Below are positions 50,322 through 62,300 of a stretch of 64,000 nt of DNA, piece after piece. A model generated the notes under the pieces. The model did no database searches. It was not told the origin of the DNA and worked only from the letters and a program-made list of their open reading frames with translations. The translations under genes were made by a program, and so were the position numbers. Source of the DNA: Chlorops oryzae (lineage: Eukaryota > Arthropoda > Insecta > Diptera > Chloropidae); NCBI GenBank assembly GCA_020466095.1, contig CM035806.1:35190060-35254059 (forward strand). The letters run 5' to 3'. Each line of letters opens with the position of its first letter. The first letter of the stretch is position 1.

Positions 50322-53279
50322 GAACCAACCTATCCGCGTCAGCTGAAATCTTCACTGGACACAGTGCAGTGAGACTACAAAGTAGGACATACCTTTATTA
50401 CAGATACCGCCAAGTAGAAGATAAAGAAAAGGAATCTCCATTACAGCTTTTACGGAAATGCCCTGCGTTTGCAAGAAAAATATTCTCTTATTTAGAACAG
50501 TACCTCCTTATTCAATCTTCAAGGGACTTTGACTCGGTCAATCTTACCCAAATCGCTGGGTTTGTGACTGGGTCAAAATGGTCCTAAAAAAAGGTGTTCT
50601 TCTCAGTAGGGCATCGCAATGGATCTGACGTCTAAGTGCGTCTATATAAGACAGCGCCTTTACCTAATCTAACCTAACCTAACCTGGGTTTTCGAAATAA
50701 GTTTTTCTATCCAAAAAGAACCACAAAAAAAAAAAAGCGAAAAATCCCTCAATCCTGATAGCACTGGTTTTCTTTGAATGAAATACTTACTTGAAAAAAT
50801 TATTTCTGACCGAGGCACTTCCATTGGCGACAACCTTTTCAAATGAGAACACATTAATCTAATAGCCCAAAAGCTGAAACATTACCCACTGATATGAAAA
50901 ACATTCGAAATAAAAATTTCCTTTTCGTCTGAAGCAACTAAATATGTATTTCCCATTGCAATGCACAGCAAATGTCCCCATTTTTGGCTATAAAACGCAG
51001 CGATATTTTGCAGTATACAGTTGAAACTAATCAAAAACAAGAAGGATGATCCCCATTCGCCTGATGATTTTGTGTCCCCATCTGCCCCTCTTGTCATCGT
51101 AATAAGTTTTCGCCTCTCAAGCGGTTTTGTATGTAGATAAACGTAGCAGTAATGACGATAGAAAAATTTCTCTAAATTTTACCGCGCGATTTATTTTGAT
51201 CATAAAATTGAAAAATTCCTTCATAGGAAAGACCTGAGCTTCTATTTATCTCCCCACATCGTTCGAAGTAATTCCGGAAAATCGAAAAAAATAAAAGAGA
51301 AAACAAAAAATCCAACTCTTCGCGACACTTCTGGGGGCCATATTTTACACTTGATGCCTTGGTCATTAAAAGCCCAAAAGGAGAAGGCAAACCAAGTTCC
51401 TCGTTAGCGTTTGAAAAATAGTCGTCTTTGAGGCTCGCACTCAAGTGTTAAAAGAAAAGCAGAAATCGCTAACAAAAAAAGATTTTTAGCCATTTTTGGA
51501 CAAACGTTCTAGCGCAACAGCATGGCTTTTGTTGTTATTGCTATGGTTGTTGTTGCGCTACGTATTCTCCTACATTTTCTCGACAACGGTGGAAAATTGT
51601 TAATAAATTTATGGTGCATACCAGTGTCAGTCCACGTTGTCGCTGGTGTCGAAGGCCGAAACAATGTTGCATGCAAAAGAACAAAAAAAATATATATATA
51701 TATGTATACCTATGTATGTATTTACTAATAGACGAAAATAAAAAATCAGAAAAAACCTCAAAAGGGCGGAGGAAACTGTTTTCCTTATTGTTATTTTTTC
51801 CTTCGTTTTTTTTCTTTTTTCTTTGGCTCGTTTGAATATTCAATCCTTCTGGTTTTGTTGCTAACGAGCCTTGTTGCAATTTTTCCATTTTTTGTTTTTG
51901 TTTTTTTATTTTTATTTTTCTGCATTACATTTTCATTCATAAATTCCAATACAACTTTAAGAAGAAAAGCGAAAAAAACCATTTTATGGCATTTTGTTTG
52001 TTATGCCAAATGCTGTGCTTTGCGGCATAAATGCGAGGAGGTGAGAGGCAGAAGCGTTCGAAGACGACTTTTGTCTTATGCCGCGCCGCGCCGCGCGCTA
52101 TAATGATGCGGCCCGGCTCTTCTCCCCGGCTCATTTCCAGCCTCTTCGGGCTATTCTTCTTCTTCTATTCCTTTGACTTTTTGGTGCAATTTCTATTGTT
52201 GTTTTCTGTATTGTTGTTGTTTTAGTTGAATGTACAAAGCGATTTAGTAAAAATGCAGTTACAAGCGAATTATTTCCTGCTGTTAGTGTCGGTCCGTCCG
52301 TCGGTCGGTCGCGTTGTGTGTTTGTTAGTTGGCTTTATGCCTCCAAAGGCCTTGCTGCGATTGTGTGATTCTACGATTTACTGTGTTTCTGTAGTGGTAC
52401 GATTTTAAGGCCGATAGAATTAAGTAAATCTTAAGATCATAAAATCGCAAAATATCTCACGTATTCTTACGTAGGTATCTAAGCCGTGCAGATAGTTTTA
52501 AATCAACTCAAAAATTTGCAGCTGCGCTCGCCGCTTGCCACTTGCCGTGCAACTCCGGCTGCTCCGTTGGACCGTTTGAACGTTTGTTCGTTTAAACGGC
52601 CACTTTCATTAACACACTTTTTCGAGGCGCTTAAAGACGATTTTGGTAACAAAACTCTCTTGACCACGTACTTTTCATCTATGTACGTATGTACATTAAT
52701 ATGTGCACAAGAAAATATATGCAGCGTCCGGCAGACTCTGACTCTGGCACTGGCACTGGCTGTAGCTGTGGCTATGGCTCTGGCTCTGGCTCTGACTCTG
52801 CCGGCTGCATAACTTGTTCATATAAGTCATATCTTTACGTCTTGTCTTATCAATCCGCAGCGATCTTAAAGCGCGCGGCATGCTCTTGCTAAAGACTCTC
52901 CGACGACGATTTATAAAGCTCGATACGTAATTTATGCAGGTTTCGGGGTTTTTGTATAAATAAAAATAAAAAAAAAAAAAAGAGAAAAAATATTATAAAT
53001 AGGAAAATGTTGGAATAAAATTTTTACTTTTCTTCTTTTTTGATTTATGATCTTGTCGCTCGAAGTTGTTCATCAACAATGTCGAAGTTGGTAGCTCCGT
53101 TTCGGTTATCTACCTTTTCTTTTTAGTTGCTGTCATTTTAGCTTGCTAAATACCAAATATTTTTTAATATCTACTGTTGTTTTCTGTTGCTGTTCTTGCT
53201 ACTATCTTAAGCAATATCTTGTTACTGTAAAACTTAGGCATGCTGTATCTAAGAATAAACCATTCCGACACACGAATAC

Positions 53280-53324
<45 letters not shown>

Positions 53325-56300
53325 TCTCTCTCCCCCTCTGTGTGAGTGTCTCTCTGCGAATGCTAATCTAAAATAATTTGATTGAATACCTTGTTTTTGA
53401 TTGTCATTTAAAGCTTTTCTGAGTTTTTCAAGCGCCACTTTAGCAATTTGATGCCACTATCATTCAAATTAATTTAAAAATTTGTGATTTCAGAAAAATA
53501 TTTTAACAAGTTTTGATATGCAAATTTTTCTTTGTAATCTTATTGATGAATTATCAAAACAAGTTCCCTTTTTGGTTAGCTTCACTGGACTTTAATAGAA
53601 AATTTAAGCATTCCATGCGTTTTGTTGATTAAGTAAGTACATAAGTAGTCCGCTGGTCCGTAAAGAGGAAACATGTTTTATTTGTGACACCTTTAAACAA
53701 TGTCAAAAGTCCAATCCCAATATGAGGTAGGTACCTCAGATAAGTCCGGGTATGAAAGAAATCACCCATTTTCTTCATGGATCTCTACATTTATTTCTCT
53801 CTCTTCGTCTCTCTCGCTCTTCCTCTCTCTTCCACTCTCTTCTACTTTCTTCCTCTCTCTTCGTCTTTCTTCCTCTTTCTTCCTCTCTCTTGCTCTCTCT
53901 TGCTCTCTCTTGCTCTCTCTTGCTCTCTCTTGCTCTCTCTTGCTCTCTCTTGCTCTCTCTTCTCTCTTTGCTCTCTCTTGCTCTCTCTTGCTCTCTCTTG
54001 CTCTCTCTTGCTCTCTCTTGCTCTCTCTTGCTCTCTCTTGCTCTCTCTTGCTCTCTCTTGCTCTCTCTTGCTCTCTCTTGCTCTCTCTTGCTCTCTCTTG
54101 CTCTCTCTTGCTTTCTCTTGCTTTCTCTTGCTCTCTCTTCGTCTCTCTTCCTCTCTATGTTTCTCTCTTTCTATCTCTTTTTCTCTCTTTCTATCTCTGT
54201 CTCTCGCTATCGCTCTATCTTATTCTCTATTATTTCGATTTTGGTTTTGTTGGTGCCTTCAGCCATTTAAAGAGCGGACATACACATAAAGAAATTATAC
54301 TTATGGTATACTTATATTATATTTTGGTTTCATGCCAAGAAGACACAAAAGCTTACTTAAATTGGCTCGGCATAATTTGAATACATTCACTAAAGAACTT
54401 AAACCTTCAGCAGTAAAGGGTTATAAATCAAGAGTTTTAACAAATTCACTTTTGGTAATTAACCTCTTGTTCGAAATGGTTCAAAAACTATTTGTAATTT
54501 TCGACCGACACGGGTTAAAATAATTTTTTTATAAAAAACTTTCAGCACCCCACACAGTCGTGAAATTACTTGTAAGTTGTAATTTCCTACTTAGTTCTTT
54601 TCAAACAAAAAAAAAAAAAATTAAAAAAAAAAAACAAGTCTCAATGTCTTATTAGCTCGTCTATCTTACATTCCCACGTTGTAACTGCGAAACAAAATCA
54701 AGTGTCATAACGATTAATCAAAACATATTTTATTTAAAATTGAACAAAAAACTCGAGAAAATTATTTGTCTGTTGGCTGCACTACTTTTGCAATGCTCAT
54801 GTTTTTTTTTTCTTCGTTTTTTTCGTTTTTTCGTTTGTTTTTGTTTTGCTTTACCGCGCGCATGCGCAGCGCACGTTAACTGTGCGAGTGCGTACTACAT
54901 TCATGCGACATCGTACGAGCGCATATGTAGTACGTACGTTCGTACTTGGAGTAGATGGAGTCTTGTCATAATTTACCACTGCGCAAACTGGTTGCATGTT
55001 ACCCGCCTACAGTTGCAGAAAATTTTGCAATGAGTTGAAAAAATTCTCGGAACCTCTTTCTACTTTACTTTACTTGACTTGGTTTGTGTTTTTCTTTTCG
55101 TTTGGGATTTCCTTGTGGTTGTTGTAGTTGCAGTTGTAGTTGTTGGTGCTATTCTCAATGCAGTTTCTTGTACCTTGATTGACTACGATTTTCGTGTGTT
55201 GACATAAACGTTTATAAGCGCACGCGATCGCTTTTGATTGATTATATGTATATATTTATGCTTTTATATGTATTGAAACGAAAATAGTTGAGCAATGTAG
55301 TGTTAAAACGTTTTATTAATAGATAGGTACATAGATACATAGATAGCATAGAGTTGCACTGAAGAATTTATGGAATTTTGAAAAGGGGTTTTACACATTA
55401 ATCCACGCGCCACTGCAAATTGCTAATGTTACCTACTCATGAAGCGAATGAGAATTATACGCAATATGCAATCAACCTTATAATCCTTTAGACTGGTTCT
55501 AGAATAATCCTTTGACATTTGACAAGATCATCTTCATTATCGATGGTAGCTACATACATATATGTATGTGGATATGGATGAACACTTTAAATACGAACAA
55601 ATGACAGTGACAGAATTTACTCTCTGTCTGTCATCTATCCATGTGTATGCTCGTCCGTCCGTCTGTCTGTCTGTCGAAGCAGTTAAGCAGACCTGGTAGG
55701 CACTGAAGAAGGCAGAGGATAAAGCTTTTCCGCCATTAAAGCTTTATGTACGACAGACTTGAGTACCTTGCCCACAATAACTTCGATAGTCTCTAGAAGA
55801 GTGCGAAAAGAAAGAAAATTAAATAAAAAGTAAAATAGGTATAAAAAATAAAACGACAACGCAAGAGAAACGGGGCGACGAGGATTGTCTTCGTACTGTC
55901 TCAAGACCTGTCATAAACGTCTGTAATCTGTTGGCAAACGCTCTGCGCAGACATAAATTATACGCAATGACATATTGCGGAAGTGATCGCAAGTGCGACG
56001 CAACGCAACGCAACGCGATGCAATGTAACGCAGCTGAACAAGACGCAGTGGGCAATTTTATAAAGGGGCAGAGTGAATGAGAAGAGTTGGCAGTAAATTC
56101 AAGCTTTGAATACAGAGGGGCAAAAAACAAACAAAAAATCTACGAAGTGAAGATCATCGTAAAAAAAGTAGTTAAAGTTGTCGCTCGTCGCGCGTTGGCA
56201 AGCAAAAGCATGCACGGAAAGTAGGTTAAAAGGATATCGATTTTTATCTGCCTGAACGATGTCTCAGTTATGCACGTTTTTATTGACATACTGACATGCT

Positions 56301-59300
56301 AATACATATCATTATGAAACCTACTACACACTCAGGGCTTAACTGAAAGACTTTGTCTGCTAATCGCCTCTCCTCTCCTCTCCTCTCCTTTGCTCCCGTC
56401 TTGTCTCGTCTTGTCTTTGCGTTGCATTGTTTGTTTTTTCTTTCGAATTTTTCATCAGCATTTGGTTGACAAACGCATTGTCAAGTCTGACAATTGAAAA
56501 GCATCAAAGAAACAAAAAAAAAAAACATTTTTACAGCTGTGTCCAACACAAAATTGTAATAATAAGAACAAAAACAAAATAGAGTTGCCACCTCTAGCCG
56601 TTTGAACTATCCCAAAAATATTCTTATTTAGTCAATTCTTGGACGTTTCTCAATCTTTCGGCTCGGCTTCAATTAAAGATACCGCTCATTTACTTCAAGG
56701 ACGTCATATCTCACAAAGAACGATTTTTGAGTTAATGATGAGGAAATATTCGATGTTTAATTCCTCACATTGTGTAAAAATTTCGTATCAATATTAAGTA
56801 TATATGTACTTTACATCGGAAGAGAATAATATCTTCGGTTTTCATCAAAAGGAAAGTGAATTGAAAACTTTAAACGTGTTTTTCTCAAAATCAATTTTTT
56901 CGACATATGACATCCTGGAAGTAAATGAGCGGTATTTTCGATACGAAGCAGAATTTTCTCTGTTGCTTGTTCAAACGACTTCTATTGCATTGAACAGGAC
57001 TTTAGAATTTTATAAAAGCTGAAGTGTTTTGTCATACACTTTTGCTATCATTTATGGTCGGCTTTTTATAAATTTAATTTTATTACTATTGTTTTTTTTT
57101 TTTTTTTTTATATACGAGGGTTTCGGATGCACCAAACAGGGGCGATCGAAGCAGACTGAGTTTATGCTTCATTGACTTTTCAAAATAAACGCTTTTTTCG
57201 TAACTGAGGATCGCGTCATCTGACATTATGTTGGCACAGCAATGCAATTCTGACGAGACATGGTCTTAAGGAATTGTTGTGCTTTCCGAACCAAATTAAT
57301 TGAAAAGAAAAACATAAAAAAAAAAAAAACAAAAACAAAAAATGAAACCGTAAATAAATAAATAAAAAAATTAAAATCCGACAATTGACAAAAAAATTGA
57401 AGCAACGAGTTGACATTTTCGTGTGCTCGCAATTTCCAGTTGCTCTATGGAAATTGGCATTGCGAAATTTTTACTTCAATATTCAACTGTAATGAAAAGC
57501 GTGTGAAAATCAGCGCTAAGGAAATGCATGTTAAATGACGAAAAAATTAATGTCATGGTTTTTGCTTGCGGTCGGTGGGACAAGTTTTTCTCTTCATTTA
57601 TTTACTTATTATCATTATTATTATTTGAAAAAAATTTATTTATTTTTTTTTTTTTTTTGTTGGCTGGCAAGGAAACTGCTTCCAGCCCATTTAGTTATCA
57701 ATGTGCAATTTGACTTTGTGATTAAATTTTTTCTCTACTTCTCTCCTCTACTTCTTGTTCGGCTTGGTTATTCTGCTATTGCTAAATACTATAATTTTCG
57801 AAAGACCCTTAACCGCATAAAGAGTATGAACATGAACTGGACGGGCTAATAAAAATCGCTTTGAATTACTTGCGACTGCTCAAGTGGAGTTTTTTTTTTG
57901 TTTTTTTTGTTTTTTTTTCCATTAAAAAAACCATTTTTTTTTTCTAAGCTCATAAATTTGTATCGCTCTCGAGTTTTTTGTTTCGCATAAATAAACTGAA
58001 ACCTCGACAAAATTCTATCATTGAGCGCATATTTTTCGCTTGGCAGCTCTTGCGTAACGTACCGCGCTTAGAACAAAAAAAAGCAAAAAAAAAAAAATAT
58101 TGTAAGAAACATATACAATCAGTAATAAATCTAAAAGTCGCACAAAAAAAAATCTTGAAAAAAATTCACGTTCGGAAAATAATTATTGTAAATAGTTTAA
58201 AACGAAAGGCATTGTTTTTATTGTGATTTTTTTTTTCATTCTTCTTTCCATTTCCCCCCTTCTTTTTTGTTTTTTGTTTGTTGTTACTTTGTTCAGGTTG
58301 AATAGTAAAAAGTTTAAAGTTCACTGTCAAAGTCAATTTTTTTTTTTGTTTTTTATCGAAGGTCAAAATAAATCTAGAGACGATTGAAACAAATCGAATA
58401 TCAATAACGAATAAGATTTATCAAAAGTTTGAATATTAATTCTTTGATATTCGAATTTGATAAATGCTGCAATCATCGATTTGTTACACAGAAATGTGGC
58501 CAAATATCGCCCATCCCTGAGCATTCACAAATAAGTACAATCGATGTTGTCCAAAAAGACCTTCTCGTTGACGCACTCTCCGTGATAATTTATCCATTAA
58601 ATCGATACAAAATCGATTCCCATAAATTATACTTGAGCTTGTCGTGCGAAAATATGCTCAATAATCATAAAAATATCATTTATAGAAATTATTTTGTCAA
58701 CACTTTAAGATAAGCTGTTAATCGTTATTTATTTGATCTCTTAAAATAAATATTGAATGTAATTCGAGTTGGCAGTCTTAATTAGAAAATGAAAGAAAAA
58801 ATCAAAATAGAAATAGAAAATAATAATAAAAGAAAAGAGACGAAACGAAACGAAACCAAACGAAACGAAAAGAAACAAAAAATAAAAAGAAACACTCGAA
58901 AGCGCATTTAAATCGTGTGCGAATTGGCTTCAACGTATATCTATCGCATAGAGCTATCACTTGTTAAAATGCCGATAAGATGCGACAAGTTTGTGAAATG
59001 AATATTTGGATTAGTCGGTTAAGCACCGTAAGCAATGATTTTGATTTCGATGGCGATGGCGATTTCGATTGCAATTGCGTTTGTAACGATGGTGTAAGCC
59101 AGTTTTTAAAACAAGATAATGACTAGACTTCTCTGAGGTATCGTTTTTTTTTTTTTTCGTTTCTCAGAATGGTTTATCGGATTATGAGTGTCAAAAAGTC
59201 TGTGATCGATTTTATTTCATTTATTTATTTATTTTTATTTGGAAAAATGATACACGGAATCGAGCTCAATGCTTTTTCTTTTATTGTTAACGTCATGATT

Positions 59301-62300
59301 CGTTTGTAATCAGAGGAAATGCAACCCTGCCGAAGAACATAACAAGTTTTTTTCCCCTTTGGCATGACTGAGCCAGTAATGCTTTTCTTTGATTATACAA
59401 AAAATAGTTGATAAGCTTGATAAGCAACCTATCGATTGTAAATTTAAAAAACCTTCTTAAAATTTTCTGTAATTCAAATTAAATTGATTTATTTTAATTT
59501 ATTTTCAATTACACAAAAAATAGTTGAAAATTCCACTAAAAATACATGTTTTCACATATTTTATTTTTGGCTATAATTATAATATATCAGGTCCACATAT
59601 GCCAGGGTAGTTATTCTTTATAGTTATGAAACTTTTTGTCCTTCGGAGGTTGCGAAGAGTTGAAAATTATACGTCTTAAAATTGATATTCCTTCAACTCC
59701 AATGCGTAGAAATGTCGATATTTTTACGAAACGTGTTTGATAACATACATATTTATATTGCTTCCGGTTCCTGGATATCCAACTCGCCTTTCGACGGATA
59801 CCAGAATGTTCTTCGTATTATTCTTGATCCGTCCTCTATAATATTTTTGTTGGGCGTTCCTTATTTTCATTTTCAATTTTCAATTTTAATTGTTTTTTTT
59901 AATTTTAAATTTTCAATTTCAATTTAAATTTTCAGTCTCAATTTCAATTTTCAATTTCAATTTTCAATTTCAATTTTCAATTTTCAATTTCAATTCAATT
60001 TCAATTTTCAATTTTCAATTTTCAATTTCAATTTTCAATATAAATTGCAAATGAAATTTTCAATTTTCAATTAATTGCGGGAACCTTGGCAACATACATA
60101 CATTAAGACCAGAAGTATTTTAGTGCACTCAGCTCAAAAAATTATACACTTTCAACAAACTTAATATAAATCAAAATTGAAATCTAAATCCAAAAATAAC
60201 AATAAAAAACTAGAATTCATTGCAATTAAAATTGCAAACCATTTTAATACAATATAGCCTAAGCTAGTGTAACATTTTGTCTCCAAATCCGAAGTTGACT
60301 CCTCAACCACCACGTCGAGAATGAGTGTTGGCACTTTCGTTATTTCCTTTCAATTTTTATTTACGCTGCAACACTTTTAACGTCACTTTCGCTTTACTTT
60401 CGGTATTCAACATCAAGCAAAAACAAAAAAAAAAAAAAAAAAAAAAAAAAAGGAAAACAAAAACTATATTAGACAAGAAGACAGAGAAAAAAAACTCGGT
60501 TAATTTGCAAATCACTCTCATTATCAACACACGAACATCGCTTTCAATTTGAGGTCGTAACTTTAAATGGAAATTTCGCGGCTAAAGCGCAAGACATTGC
60601 AAAACTGTTGGTACATTTGAATCGCATAAATTATGATGACCCACATCAACAGCTCATCGCACGAAAACGCAGACCGTCCAGGCAGTCTGTGGACTGCCTT
60701 CAAGTGGAAACTGGAAGAAAACCCCAACGAGTTGGCTCAAAAGTTTGTACCGAAAATATCTTCGCTCGAGACGTCTTCTGTTTGTTCTTTTCATTGAATT
60801 AACACAATCTACATGAACATACCTACATATCCTACCTTATAATGTCCGATCGGAGATTGAAAATAGCGACAGACTTCTCTGAAAAATAAGGCCTTTCTAA
60901 GCCGACAAAGACATTTTTTGCGGTCCTTTGGAGAACTATTTTTTTTTTTTAGCTATCTAAGAAATTTTGACTCTTATATCTCCCATTTCAATTTTTTATA
61001 ATACCTATATGTAGGTGGGTGAAAATCGATTTTTAAAATACCCCAGTAACCCATTCTGTGTTCCTACTCTAAATTCTCCAGAAGAAATCAGACTCGAAGT
61101 TAATATGGACGCTTAAATTGGAGGATATGAAATGATATATCCTGCTATTTATATTGCTCCAGTCGCATAGCGAGACATTTCGGCACCCGGGGAGGAACAG
61201 GAATGGAGGCACAATGGAGGAAAATGCCTTTACCGCCCTCCGCCCTAAATAAAAAGACATTTATAAAAACTAAAATATGATTTGGCGGCCGGGGCGACCA
61301 TTTCTACTCGCCCCCCTTACTACGCTACTGTGCTTGCTCAGATAGAAAGATTCTCTTAACGAATCCATTCCTGATTTTACTAGATACATTACCCGGATAA
61401 AAGTTTTCGACGTCGCTTTTGTTATTCTTAATGTATGTAGGTATACCTATTTACTGAGCTTATTTCAAGGCGCAATCATTCCTCGTGTATAAAAATGAGA
61501 TTACTGTACGTACTCGATACTTTTTCGACTTCCAGTTAGATTCTAGTTCTATGTTCCATTATATTTTTTCGCCTATGCCAAATGCATAATAAGTACAACC
61601 ACAGCAATTAGAATTAATAATATACATCCATACATTACGTACGCATATGAGTAGGTTCAAAGTGAATGTGTCTATTAAGCTGGGTTGTCTGAAAAATGCA
61701 AAGAAAAAAACGAAAAATAAAAAGCTTCGAGCTTCTGGAGAAACCGCATCGAATGCCTTTCTCAATTCAAGGTCGTTTTTTGATTTAAAACAACCGCGTT
61801 TTTTGTTTTGTTTTTTCTCTTCATTTTATTGCGTCTTTAGTTTTTTGCACTAATTCACCTTTTTAAGTAACTTCCATTTAATAGACTCCGACTACGACTT
61901 TTAATACGACTGACTGATTTTGGTGCCTTTTTCGTTATCGCTATCGCAATCGTCGTTGTCGCAGTCGTCATCTTTTCGTCTTTTCACCATTTCCTTTATA
62001 ATTTTTTTATTTGAAATTTTTCTTGTGTTTTTATTTTCAGCACGTTGAAATGTAAATACTTTTTAATTGTAACTCTTCTGTTGTTCCTATGCTTGTTGCT
62101 AAATTTTATTATGAATTTATTAAAATCTGATTCTATTAAATGATAACCAAAACGAGTCTTTAGCTTTATGTTCATAGATAAATGGATAAATGAATGAAAT
62201 GCAACGCGCGCCGTCGACGAGCCAGCTCGGCTCGGCCCGGCCCGGCTCGGCTCAGAAGCAACTCCAGCACACTTGATCGCTTGATCGTTTGCAGGAGATC

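Noticed and set aside
50658..50689. Telomere-like CCTAA repeat
   Set aside because: CTAAC units are few and irregular and directly follow a retrotransposon 3' UTR, so they are its tail, not a telomeric array.
52738..52803. CTGGCA/CTGGCT hexamer run as a coding repeat
   Set aside because: Simple-sequence patch, one of several (also 43046-43115 and 33120-33230), with no gene context.
53700..54380. Three overlapping frames of 170-226 codons rich in Leu/Ser/Cys/Ala
   Set aside because: Shadow of the TTGCTCTCTC array in all three frames; looks like membrane-segment composition but carries no gene signal.
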